From contig NZ_JAKSXV010000024.1 of the NCBI RefSeq assembly GCF_022829345.1, forward strand, positions 25,777 through 89,776: a stretch of DNA of 64,000 bases, given 5' to 3'. The position numbers and the translations under genes are program-made. This DNA is from Methylobacterium sp. J-090 (GTDB lineage Bacteria > Pseudomonadota > Alphaproteobacteria > Rhizobiales > Beijerinckiaceae). Below are positions 27,252 through 36,385 of the stretch, in pieces (positions within the stretch are counted from its first letter, which is position 1; every line of letters begins with the position of its first letter). Under the pieces are notes generated by a model. It saw only the letters and a list, made by a program, of their open reading frames with translations. It made no database searches and was not told the DNA's origin.

Positions 27252-27583
27252 CGGATCGCTCGGGCCGTCTTGGAAACTTGGGGGATGCGGAGTTGAGGCT
27301 TGCGCGATGGCAAGGCTTGAGCGTGGGCCTAGCAAGACCTGCGGCCCACGTCACGCCGCGCCGATGACTTATCAGCCCCGCGTTGTCCGCTCGGTCAGTG
27401 CCCATCCCACACATGATTACCGATCGGGTGGCGATTTTCACCATATCCCTGCAAATCACCCCGGTGGGTGATTGCCAGAACCTTGGCCGTTGCGACATAG
27501 ACCGGGCAAGGCCGACACAACTTCGCGATGCTCCCTCCGGACCGTCGCGCAGCGCGGCCTCCTCCCACGATGGATCGCGTCCC
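27252..27583. promoter_or_regulatory. Divergent intergenic region with a perfect short hairpin
   Basis: This stretch separates the L,D-transpeptidase from the small secreted protein and must hold both promoters. It has an 8-bp perfect inverted repeat, aatcaccc (27454-27461) and gggtgatt (27466-27473), with a cggt loop. There is no T-run, so it reads more like an operator or RNA hairpin than a terminator. The region around 27370-27480 is more A/T-rich than its flanks. I see no gene in it. Confidence 0.35.
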
Positions 27584-27823
27584 GTGCCGGCCTTTGCGCG
27601 TCTCCTGCTCCCCACTCTCGTCTTCGCCCTCGGTGCGTTTCCGGGCGCTGGGGCGGCGGGGTCGCTTCGGCGCGATCCACCCGCGGCCCCCGCCCGCCCG
27701 GACGGGCCGAGCACGGCCTGGACTTCGGCCGAGCCGGAGCCCCTCGCCTGTGCGCAGGTCCGGCGCAAGCTGTGGCGGCCGGGCGAGGGCTGGACGGTGA
27801 AAACCGTCACCACGTGTCGGTAA
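27584..27823 (+). CDS. Small secreted cysteine-containing protein, unknown
   Basis: A GTG-started frame gives 79 residues. The start has a hydrophobic export segment (ARLLLPTLVFALGAFPGAGAA), then a Pro/Ala/Arg-rich stretch, and ends PLACAQVRRKLWRPGEGWTVKTVTTCR. The two cysteines flank a basic/aromatic core that could be disulfide-linked in the periplasm. I do not recognise a named family. A longer in-frame start at 27383 would precede the hairpin and lacks signal character. Confidence 0.5.
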   Translation: MPAFARLLLPTLVFALGAFPGAGAAGSLRRDPPAAPARPDGPSTAWTSAEPEPLACAQVRRKLWRPGEGWTVKTVTTCR

Positions 27824-27983
27824 GCTCTCCGTAGGCCTTGCGTGAACCGGCGGTGAGGTGGGGACGGTCCCCGCGCCGCCCCTCGAATCCGTGCGCACGC
27901 GGCGCTACAAGGCTCCCTTCGACCACACGGGCGGAAGCCCGCTCCCTCGAGCGTGCGGGCCCGACCCGCCTCGGAGTTCGTGC

Positions 27984-29249
27984 GTGATCCGCGTCCTGCA
28001 TACGGGCGACTGGCATATCGGGCAGACCCTGCGCGGCTATGGCCGCGGGCGCGAGCATGCTCGCGCCTTCGCCCATCTCGAACGGATCGTCGTCGAGCGC
28101 GAGGTCGATGCCCTGGTGGTGGCCGGCGACGTGTTCGACAGCCAGAACCCTTCGGGCGAATCCCAGCGTCTGTTCTACGAGGTGCTGATGCGCCTGAACC
28201 GGGCGCGTCCGGACATGACCATCGTCATCACGGCGGGCAACCACGACGCCGCCGGACGCCTGGAAGCACCGCGCGCGCTCCTGGAAGCGATCGGCGTCCA
28301 CGTGGTCGGCAACGTGCGCCGCCGCGACGGCGTCGTCGATCTCGGCCATCACCTCGTGCCCCTGCGGCGCGGCGGCGAGATCGCCGCGCAGGTGCTCGCG
28401 GTGTCCTATCCCACGGCGGCCTGCCTGCCTCCGCTCCAGCGGATGACGGAGGGCGGCGGCTCGCCCATCGTCGGCGCCGTGCGGACCCTCTACGAGCACC
28501 TGTTCGCGGCGGCCCGACCCCATCTCTCCGGCCTGCCCCTCGTGATCACCGGCCACCTGCATGTCGCTGGCGGCCTCGAATCGGAAGGGGCCGAGCGGCG
28601 CATCCTCGTCGGCGGGGAGCACGCCGTGCCGGCCGACGTGTTTCCGGAGGAAGCGCACTACGTCGCCCTCGGGCACCTGCACAAGGCGCAGCGCATCGGG
28701 CGCGAGAGCGTACGCTATTCCGGCTCGTTGATTCCCCTCTCGGCCGCCGAGCAGCCCTATGCCCACGCCGTCACGCTCGTGACCCTCGACGGTGGGCCGG
28801 CGCGGATCGAACTCATCCCGATTCCCCGCCCCCTGCCCTTCCTGCGCCTGCCGGCCTCCGGGGACATGAAGCTCGGCGAGCTCGGCGACCACCTGACCGC
28901 CCTCGTGCGCGACCTCGGCCTCTGCGCCACCCAGGCGCAGGACGAACGGCCCTTCGTGCAGGTGCGTCTCGCCCGCGAGGGACTCGGTCCCGGCTACCGC
29001 GCCGAGATCGACCGGATCGCCGACGGCTTCCCCGTCCGGGTGGTCGATGTGCGGGTGGCCCCCCTGCCGGAGGGGTCGAACACCCAGGCCACAGCGGGTC
29101 CGAACCTCGTGCGCTTGGCCGAGCGCGATCCGGAGGACCTGTTCCGCCTCGCCTTCGCCCGCGTCCGCGGTGAAGCGCCCGGCCCTGGACATCTCGCGGT
29201 GTTCCATCGCGCTCGGGCCGAGGCGGAGGGCATGGCGCCCCCGGGCTGA
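27984..29249 (+). CDS. sbcD: DNA repair exonuclease subunit SbcD (Mre11-like)
   Basis: SbcD is the metal-dependent nuclease subunit of SbcCD, which cuts DNA hairpins and protein-blocked ends. The 421-residue protein has the metallophosphatase motifs LHTGDWHIGQ (residues 5-14), VVAGDVFDSQNP, ITAGNHDAAGRLEAP, VITGHLHVAGG and ALGHLHKAQRIG. The GTG start follows a GGAG seven bases upstream. The partner sbcC is on the same strand but separated by a histidine kinase gene. Confidence 0.93.
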   Translation: MIRVLHTGDWHIGQTLRGYGRGREHARAFAHLERIVVEREVDALVVAGDVFDSQNPSGESQRLFYEVLMRLNRARPDMTIVITAGNHDAAGRLEAPRALLEAIGVHVVGNVRRRDGVVDLGHHLVPLRRGGEIAAQVLAVSYPTAACLPPLQRMTEGGGSPIVGAVRTLYEHLFAAARPHLSGLPLVITGHLHVAGGLESEGAERRILVGGEHAVPADVFPEEAHYVALGHLHKAQRIGRESVRYSGSLIPLSAAEQPYAHAVTLVTLDGGPARIELIPIPRPLPFLRLPASGDMKLGELGDHLTALVRDLGLCATQAQDERPFVQVRLAREGLGPGYRAEIDRIADGFPVRVVDVRVAPLPEGSNTQATAGPNLVRLAERDPEDLFRLAFARVRGEAPGPGHLAVFHRARAEAEGMAPPG

Positions 29250-29465
29250 GACACGAGTCCGCCGGATTGTATCGAGGGCCGTCCCCCGTATGGTAGCGCC
29301 CGCACCGCGTTCCCGCGTAAGAACGGGTGTCAGGAAGCCGCCATCGACAGGCGGCGAGGGGTGACCGATGCAAGCTTGTTCGCGCGCGCCGAGCGTCCCG
29401 CGCGGGACCGGTCCGTGGGCCATGCCCCCGACGGGGTCGGCCCACAGCCCGCGAACGAGGACGCG

Positions 29466-32255
29466 ATGAGTTCGTCCGACGACGCGGTCTCGCACGAGGC
29501 CCAAACCCGTCGCAACGCCCTCGCCCACTACGACATCCTCGACACCCCCCAGGAAGCCGCCTTCGACAACCTCGTCAAGGTGGCCTCCCTGGCCCTCGGC
29601 ATGCCGGTCTCCCTCATCGTCCTCCTGGAGGCCGACCGGCAATGGTTCAAGGCCGCCATCGGCTTCGACGGGCCCGAGCCACCGCTGGCCGCGTCCATCT
29701 GTGCCCATACGGTGCGCCAACGCGACCTTTTCGTGGTTCCCGACACCACCCGCGACCCGCGCACGGCGGAGAACCCCCTCGTCACCGGCGCCCCCTTCGT
29801 ACGGTTCTACGCGGGCATGCCCCTCGTCACCGCCGAGGGCGTCGCCATCGGCAGCCTGTGCGTCCTCGATACGCAGCCGCGCACCCTCAACGCGGAACAG
29901 GCCTTCGTCCTGACCACCCTGGCCCGCCAGGTCATGACCCAGCTCGAGCTGCGCCGCGCCCTCAAGGAGCGGCGCGCGCGGGAGCGGCGCAACGCGGCCA
30001 TTCTCGAGAGCGCCGTGGATTACGGCATCCTCGCCACGGGCCTCGATGGGCGTGTCACGAGCTGGAACGTCGGGGCGGCGCGCATCCTCGGCTGGAGCGA
30101 GGCCGAGATGCTGGGCGAGCCCGCCGACTGCATCTTCGTGCCCGAGGACCGGGCCAGCGACACGCCGGCCCGCGAGATGCGCACGGCTCGCGAGATGGGT
30201 CGGGCCAACGACGAGCGCTGGCACCTGCGCAGGGACGGCTCGCGCTTCTGGGCCATGGGCGAGATGATGCCGCTCAAGGGCGAGGACGGCACCCACGAGG
30301 GCTACGTCAAGATCCTGCGCGACCGCACCGCCCAGCGCCGGGCCGACGAGGCTCTGCGCCAGCAGACGGCCCTGCTCCAGACCGTCACCGACCACCTCAG
30401 CGAGGCGGTGTTCCGGCTCTCGGCCGACGACACCATCACCTTCGCCAACCCCGCCGCCGCAGCGATGCTCGGCTGGCCGGAGGGCAGCCTGATCGGGCGC
30501 AACCTGCACGAGACCGCCCACCACCACCACGCCGACGGCCGCCCGTTCCCCCGCGAGGATTGCGCGGTGGTGCGGGCCCTGGAGGCGGGCGTGGCCCTGC
30601 GCCACCGCGAGACGGTGTTCTTCCGCCGGGACGGCACGCCCATCGACGTGGTCACCTCCAACGCCCCCATCATCGAGGACGGGGCGGTCGGCGGTGCCGT
30701 CCTCACCGTCATCGACATCACCGAGCGCAAGGCCGATGGCGCGCGCCTGCGCCGGAGCGAGGAGCGTCTGGCATCGGCCCTCAACGCCGCCGGCATGATC
30801 GGCACCTGGGACTGGGATCTCGGCACCGACACGGTCTACGCCGACGCCAATTTCGCCCGCATCTACGCCGTGGATCCGGAGCGGGCCGCCCGGGGTGCCC
30901 CCCTTGAGGATTACGTCCGCAACTTCCATCCCGACGACCTGCCGGTGTTCCGGGCGGAACTGGACCGGATGCTCGCGGGCGCGGAGGCGGACAGAGAGGG
31001 TGCGAACGGCGACGACTTCGCGTGCGAGTACCGCATCCTCCAGGCCGATGGTTCGCACCGTTGGCTTCTGGCGCGCGGGCGCCTCGTGCGCCACGAGGAC
31101 GGCTCCCCGCTGCGGCTCCCCGGCGCCTCCATCGACATCACCGAGCGCAAGCGCGCCGAGGAGCGCCAATCCGCCCTCGTCGAACTCGGCGACCGCCTGC
31201 GCGACCTTCAGGATCCCATCGCCATCGCGTTCACGGCGGCCGAGATCGCCGGGCGGACCCTCGGCCTCGCCCGGGCCGCCTACGGGGCCATCGATTCGTC
31301 CCAGGAATACCTCGATATCGGCCGCGACTGGAGCCGGCCGGGTGTCGCCGGGCGGGAGGGACGGTATCGCTTTGCCGATTACGGCACCTATCTGCCCGAC
31401 CTGCAGGTCGGCCGGGACGTCGTCATCACCGATGTGACGACGGACCCGCGTACGGCGGGTCACACGGACGTGTTCATCGATCTCGGCGTCCGCAGCATGA
31501 TCAACATCCCGCTGATGGAGCGCGGGCGCATGGTCGCGGTGTTCTGCCTGCAGGACGACCGTGTGCGCGCCTGGAGCCCGGACCTGGTCGACTTCGCCCG
31601 CAACGTCGTCGACCGGACCCGCGTCGCCCTGGCGCGCCTGCGCGCGGAAGAGGAGCAGGAGCTCCTCAATCGCGAACTCAGCCACCGGATGAAGAACCTG
31701 CTCGCGATGGTGCAATCCATCGCGACCCAGACCATGCGTTCGGCCGCCGACGTGGACACCGCCAAGGAGGTCCTGGCCGGACGCCTCATCGCCCTCGGAC
31801 AGGCCCACGACCTCCTCATGGGCGGGGCCTTGGGTTCGACCCTCATCGGTCCCGTGGTCCGCGGCGCCCTGAAGCTGCACGAGGATCGCCCTGGACGCTT
31901 CCGCCTCGAGGGTCCCGACCTCGAGATCGGGGCGAAACCCGCCCTGTCGCTCGCCCTGATGCTGCATGAGCTCGCCACCAACGCGGCCAAGTACGGCGCG
32001 CTGTCCCGCGAGACCGGGCACGTCGCGATCCGCTGGTCCGTGGGCGGAGCGGACGGTGCCCCATCCCTCACCTTCTCCTGGCAGGAGATCGGCGGCCCCA
32101 TGGTGGCGACCCCGGCCCGCAAGGGCTTCGGCACGCGCTTCATCGAGCGGGGTCTGGCTGGCCAAGTCGGCGGCACCATCGCGCTCGCTTATCCGAGCAC
32201 CGGCGTCACCTGCGGCATCACCGCCCCCCTGGCGGCGTTCCAGGCGGACGGGTGA
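29466..32255 (+). CDS. Multi-sensor HWE-family histidine kinase
   Basis: The 929-residue protein is a soluble sensor kinase with no membrane segments. In order it has a GAF domain (about 20-160; ALAHYDILDTPQEAAFDNLV), PAS domains near 175, 300 and 430 (ending in DITERK-type boundaries), a second GAF (about 575-720), the HWE phosphoacceptor ELSHRMKNLLAMVQSIATQT (His near 740), and an ATPase domain with LHELATNAAKYGAL. HWE kinases are common in alphaproteobacteria and often feed the general stress response, but no PhyR-like regulator is in the window. The ATG with GAGGA upstream was chosen over a GTG 105 bases earlier. It sits between sbcD and sbcC. Confidence 0.9.
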   Translation: MSSSDDAVSHEAQTRRNALAHYDILDTPQEAAFDNLVKVASLALGMPVSLIVLLEADRQWFKAAIGFDGPEPPLAASICAHTVRQRDLFVVPDTTRDPRTAENPLVTGAPFVRFYAGMPLVTAEGVAIGSLCVLDTQPRTLNAEQAFVLTTLARQVMTQLELRRALKERRARERRNAAILESAVDYGILATGLDGRVTSWNVGAARILGWSEAEMLGEPADCIFVPEDRASDTPAREMRTAREMGRANDERWHLRRDGSRFWAMGEMMPLKGEDGTHEGYVKILRDRTAQRRADEALRQQTALLQTVTDHLSEAVFRLSADDTITFANPAAAAMLGWPEGSLIGRNLHETAHHHHADGRPFPREDCAVVRALEAGVALRHRETVFFRRDGTPIDVVTSNAPIIEDGAVGGAVLTVIDITERKADGARLRRSEERLASALNAAGMIGTWDWDLGTDTVYADANFARIYAVDPERAARGAPLEDYVRNFHPDDLPVFRAELDRMLAGAEADREGANGDDFACEYRILQADGSHRWLLARGRLVRHEDGSPLRLPGASIDITERKRAEERQSALVELGDRLRDLQDPIAIAFTAAEIAGRTLGLARAAYGAIDSSQEYLDIGRDWSRPGVAGREGRYRFADYGTYLPDLQVGRDVVITDVTTDPRTAGHTDVFIDLGVRSMINIPLMERGRMVAVFCLQDDRVRAWSPDLVDFARNVVDRTRVALARLRAEEEQELLNRELSHRMKNLLAMVQSIATQTMRSAADVDTAKEVLAGRLIALGQAHDLLMGGALGSTLIGPVVRGALKLHEDRPGRFRLEGPDLEIGAKPALSLALMLHELATNAAKYGALSRETGHVAIRWSVGGADGAPSLTFSWQEIGGPMVATPARKGFGTRFIERGLAGQVGGTIALAYPSTGVTCGITAPLAAFQADG

Positions 32256-32365
32256 CCGGCCGAGGGGATCGCGGTTATCCTCACCCTCCAGCCCCGCCGG
32301 GCGGGACAGGCGGCGCGCGGCGCCGTAGTAAAGGCGCCGTCCTTCCCCGTTTCAGGTGACAACGT

Positions 32366-35300
32366 TTGCGTATCCTCGCGATCCGGGGCGAGAATCTCGC
32401 GAGCCTCGCGGCCCCCTTCGAGGTCGATCTCGCGGCCGGCCCCATCGCCGCCACGGGCATCTTCGCCATCACGGGCGAGACCGGGGCGGGCAAATCGACC
32501 ATCCTCGACGCCCTGTGCCTCGCCCTCTACGGGCGCTATCCCCGTGTCAGTGCCGGGCGGCGGGAGGACACGCCGGACCCGAGCGGCGAGGTCGTGAGCT
32601 CGAGCGACGGGCGGGCCATCCTGCGGCGCGGGGCGGCGCAGGGCTGGGCCGAGGTGGATTTCGTCGGCCAGGACGGCGTCGCCTACCGGGTGCGCTGGGA
32701 GACCCTCCGCGCCCGCGGCAAGGCGGATGGTCGCCTCCAGGCCGACCGGCGCAGCCTTCACCGTCTGGATGACGGCAGCGCCGTCGAGGGCGGCAAGAAG
32801 ACCGCCGTGACGGCCGCCGTCGAAGCGCTGACGGACCTCACCTTCGACCAGTTCCGCCGCACCGTGCTCCTGGCGCAGGGCGAGTTCGACGCCTTCCTGC
32901 TGGCGGCCGAGGGCGAGCGCGGCGAACTTCTGGAGAAGATCACCGGCACGGGCATCTACACGGAGATCTCGAAGCGGGTCCATGCCGGCACCGAAGCCGG
33001 GCGCGCCGCCCTCAAGGTCCTGGAGGCGCGCCGCGACGCCGTCGGCCTCCTCGACGCCGAGGCGCGGGCGGGAATCCTGGCCGAGCGCACCGCGATCATG
33101 GAGGCCCTCGCCGGCCTGTCGGCGCATCAGGCCGGGCTCCAGAATGCCCTCGACGGCGCCGCCCGCCTCGCGGCCGCCCGCGCCCAGGTCGCCGCCGCCG
33201 AAGCCCGGCTCGCCGAGGCCGAGGCCATCGCGGCGGCGGCTGGCGCGGACCGTCTGCGCCTCACCGAACTCGATGCCGTCGAGCCCCTGCGTGGGGCATG
33301 CGAGGCCGTCGCCGCGACCCGGGTCGAGGTCGAGGCAGCCGGCCTCGCCCTCGCGGCGGCCCGGGCGAGCCTCGCCGAGGCCGAGCCCCGCGCCGAGGTG
33401 ACGGCGGAGGCCCAGCGCCAGGCCCGGGCGCGGGACGAGGCCGCCGAGGTCGCGTTCAAGGCCTTCGGACCGGTCTGGACCGAGGCGGCCAACCTCGACA
33501 GCGTCATCGGCGAAGCCGCCCGCGAGGCCGAACGGGCCGAGGCCGAGGCGAAGGCCGCGGCCGACGGGGCCGCCGCCGCCGAGGCCCGTCTGGTCGACCT
33601 GCGGTTGCGCCACGACGCGACCGAGGCCGCCCGGGCGGAGGCGGTGGCCCGGCACGACGCGGATGAGGGCGGCGCTTACCTCGCGAGCCGGGCCGACGAG
33701 GTCGCGGTCGTGTTCGGCCAGCGCGCCACCCTCCGGTCGGACCTCGCCGCCGTCGTCGGGGAGCGGGATCGGGCGCGGGCCGAGGCGGCCCGCGGAGCCG
33801 GGCTGATCGCCGAGGCGGACGTGCGGGTCCGCGAGGCGCGGGATGCGCGCGCCCGGACGCTGGCCCAACGCCTGGAGCGCATGGCCGCCGTCGAAGCCCT
33901 CGGCGAGGCGGCGGCGCGCACCCGGGCGGCGGCCCTCGACAGGTTTTCGGAGCCCCTGCGCGAGGCCCTGCCCCTGGTCCGGCGCCACGTCGAAGCCCTT
34001 CACGAGGCGGGCACGGCCGACGCCGAGGCCGTGGCGTCTCGGGAGGCCATGGCCGCGGCGGACACGGATGCGGCCTCCGCCCAACGACGCGAAGCCGAAG
34101 CCATGGGCGCGCGCCGCGAGGTCGCCGCCATGGCCGAGCGCGCCGAGGCGAGCGTGTCCGAGCGGGCGGCCCATCTGCGCAGCCTCCTCGTATCGGGCGA
34201 GCCCTGTCCGGTGTGTGGCGGCACCGAGCATCCGCACGCCCACGCGGACGATGCCCTGGGTCGGCAGGCCGAGGCATTGCGCGCCCGGCGCACCGAACTC
34301 GACGCGGCCCTCGCCGAGGCAGGCGCCGCCCGCACCCGCGCGGCCGGGGCGGGTGCCGCCGCAGCGGCCCGTCACGCCGAGGCTGTGCGAGTAGGAGACG
34401 CCGCGCGGGCCAGCCTCGACCGGACCGCCCGTGCCTACGAGGCCCTGCACCCGGCCCTGGTGACCGGTGGCGACGAAGCCGGGATCGCCGCAACCGTCCC
34501 GGCCGGCCTCGCCCCGGATGCCCACGAAGCCCTCACCACCCTCGCGGAGGCGGCGCGCGCGGCAAGGCAGGCGCTCACCGGCACCCTGAGCGCCGCCGAA
34601 GCCCTGCGCGGCGACATCGACACCCTCGGTCGGGCCGCCGAAGCGGCGGGCGCACAGATGGAAGCCGCCGAGGCCGCAACGGCCGAGGCACGCATCGCCC
34701 TGCAAGCCGCGGACCTTGCCGCCGAGCGCGCGCAGGCACGGGCCGGCGCCCTGGCCGAGCGGATCGAAACCCTCGGACACGCGGCAGCTCCGGCCCTCGC
34801 CGCTGCCGGCCTAACCCTGGCTGACCTCGACCGCGACGGCGCGGCCGCCGCCCGCCGCGTGATGGCGGTGGCCGCCGGGCACCGGACGTTGGGCGACCAT
34901 CGCCTCACCCTGGAGCACGAAGGCCGGGCGCTCTCCGTCGACATGGCCGGAGCTTTGGCGGCCCTGGCCGGCGCGGTAGCGGCTCATGACACCGCGAAGG
35001 CCGCCCTCCAGTCTCGGACCGCGGCCCTCGCGGAAGCCCGGGCTCGGCGGGCGCCCCTCCTCGACGGCGAGGAGACGTCGACTCACCGCACCCGGATCAA
35101 CAATGGCCGCCTCGCGGCGGATCTCGGCCTGAAGGCCGCCCTGGAAGCGAATCTCGCCGCCGTGACGGCGCTGGCCGGTGCGCGCAGCACCGCTGAACAC
35201 GCGACCGCCCGGCGCGAGAGCGCCCTCGCCCGACACGCGGCGGCTCAGTCCGCGTTCGCGACGGCCTGCGGGGCGCGGGCACCGGAGGCGGTGGCTGCCC

Positions 35301-36121
35301 TCCTGGCACAGGCGCCCGAGATCCGGGCCGGCCTGCGGCGGGAGGCCGATGCGCGCGCCAGGGAGATCGACGACGCCACGGCGGCGCTGGCCACCCGCCG
35401 GGCCGACCGCGACGCTTGTCTCGCGGGTCCCGAGATCGATGTCGTCGCAACCCGGGCCGAGGCGGAGGCGGCCGTCGAGGCCATGGCGCGGCATCAGCAG
35501 CGCCTCGGCGCCATCGCGGCGGATCTCGCCCGCGAAGAGGCGGCGCGGGCTCAGGCCGCCGGCCTCGAGGCACAGATCGGCGCGGCGCGTACCGAGTTCG
35601 CGACCTGGGATGCCGTGGACGACGCCATCGGCTCGGCCGGCGGCGACAAGTTCCGACGCTTCGCGCAAGGGGTGACCCTCGAGCATCTCGTCCACCTCGC
35701 CAACGCGCAGCTCGCCGCCTTGAGCCCGCGCTACCGCCTCGCGCGCGGCGCCACCACGGATCTCGCCCTCCACGTCCTCGATCGCGACATGGGCGACCAC
35801 CTGCGGGCCACCCGCAGCCTGTCGGGCGGCGAGCGCTTCCTCGTCTCCCTCGCCCTGGCGCTCGCCCTCTCGGGTCTGGAGGGACGGGACTCCTTCGTCG
35901 ACACCCTGTTCATCGACGAGGGGTTCGGGTCGCTCGACGCCGAGACCCTGGATCTCGCCGTCGATGCCCTCGAAACGCTCCAGGGCCGGGGCCGCAAGGT
36001 CGGCGTCATCACCCACGTGGCGGCGATGATCGAGCGCATCGCCGTACAGGTCCGGGTGGAGAAGCGCGGCAACGGCCGCAGCGTGGTCAGCGTCGTGGAT
36101 GCCGGAATGCCCACGAGCTAG
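32366..36121 (+). CDS. sbcC: DNA repair ATPase subunit SbcC (Rad50-like)
   Basis: SbcC is the SMC-like ATPase partner of SbcD. The 1251-residue protein has Walker A TGETGAGKSTILDAL near residue 36, a long Ala/Glu/Arg-rich coiled coil with the zinc hook CPVCGGTEHPH near residue 613, and a C-terminal ATPase half with signature LSGGERFLVSLAL (near 1151) and Walker B FIDEGFGSLD (near 1181). The start is TTG; the family begins MRILAIRGENLASL exactly there. The length is normal. Confidence 0.95.
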   Translation: MRILAIRGENLASLAAPFEVDLAAGPIAATGIFAITGETGAGKSTILDALCLALYGRYPRVSAGRREDTPDPSGEVVSSSDGRAILRRGAAQGWAEVDFVGQDGVAYRVRWETLRARGKADGRLQADRRSLHRLDDGSAVEGGKKTAVTAAVEALTDLTFDQFRRTVLLAQGEFDAFLLAAEGERGELLEKITGTGIYTEISKRVHAGTEAGRAALKVLEARRDAVGLLDAEARAGILAERTAIMEALAGLSAHQAGLQNALDGAARLAAARAQVAAAEARLAEAEAIAAAAGADRLRLTELDAVEPLRGACEAVAATRVEVEAAGLALAAARASLAEAEPRAEVTAEAQRQARARDEAAEVAFKAFGPVWTEAANLDSVIGEAAREAERAEAEAKAAADGAAAAEARLVDLRLRHDATEAARAEAVARHDADEGGAYLASRADEVAVVFGQRATLRSDLAAVVGERDRARAEAARGAGLIAEADVRVREARDARARTLAQRLERMAAVEALGEAAARTRAAALDRFSEPLREALPLVRRHVEALHEAGTADAEAVASREAMAAADTDAASAQRREAEAMGARREVAAMAERAEASVSERAAHLRSLLVSGEPCPVCGGTEHPHAHADDALGRQAEALRARRTELDAALAEAGAARTRAAGAGAAAAARHAEAVRVGDAARASLDRTARAYEALHPALVTGGDEAGIAATVPAGLAPDAHEALTTLAEAARAARQALTGTLSAAEALRGDIDTLGRAAEAAGAQMEAAEAATAEARIALQAADLAAERAQARAGALAERIETLGHAAAPALAAAGLTLADLDRDGAAAARRVMAVAAGHRTLGDHRLTLEHEGRALSVDMAGALAALAGAVAAHDTAKAALQSRTAALAEARARRAPLLDGEETSTHRTRINNGRLAADLGLKAALEANLAAVTALAGARSTAEHATARRESALARHAAAQSAFATACGARAPEAVAALLAQAPEIRAGLRREADARAREIDDATAALATRRADRDACLAGPEIDVVATRAEAEAAVEAMARHQQRLGAIAADLAREEAARAQAAGLEAQIGAARTEFATWDAVDDAIGSAGGDKFRRFAQGVTLEHLVHLANAQLAALSPRYRLARGATTDLALHVLDRDMGDHLRATRSLSGGERFLVSLALALALSGLEGRDSFVDTLFIDEGFGSLDAETLDLAVDALETLQGRGRKVGVITHVAAMIERIAVQVRVEKRGNGRSVVSVVDAGMPTS

Positions 36122-36237
36122 GCAGCTCAACCGTTGGGCTGCAGCTGCACCGCTTTGCGGCAGGCGCAGGAGCGCCTCTAGGGTGCTGGGGGCGTCGCCA
36201 GGTTGTTTCCTGACCATCCGGCCGCCCGTGTGGAGTC

Positions 36238-36254
36238 TGGCACGGCCGATGCTT
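36238..36254 (+). promoter_or_regulatory. Near-consensus sigma-54 promoter of the nitrate transporter
   Basis: The sequence tggcacggccgatgctt matches the sigma-54 consensus (TGGCACG-N4-TTGCW) at all but one position. The invariant GG (-24) and GC (-12) are separated by exactly ten bases. It lies about 130 bases before the narK start and points toward it. Sigma-54 control with NtrC is common for nitrogen uptake genes, which supports the call. Confidence 0.6.
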
Positions 36255-36385
36255 TCTAGTTCCCGCTGCCGTCACGGCGGCAGGCAGGGCAACGGCGCCC
36301 CGCGAGGCGGACGGCGCGAGTCCGAATCCCTTGGCATCAGCGACCGCGTGACACGCGGGCCCGCGAACCTCGAGACGAGCACTCC

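Noticed and set aside
27807..32165. A 1452-residue open frame on the minus strand
   Set aside because: It runs antisense to sbcD and the histidine kinase, is rich in Gly, Arg, Ala and His, has no domain motifs, and is the expected shadow in 70% GC DNA. The same holds for other long antisense frames, for example over the glutamate dehydrogenase and addA.
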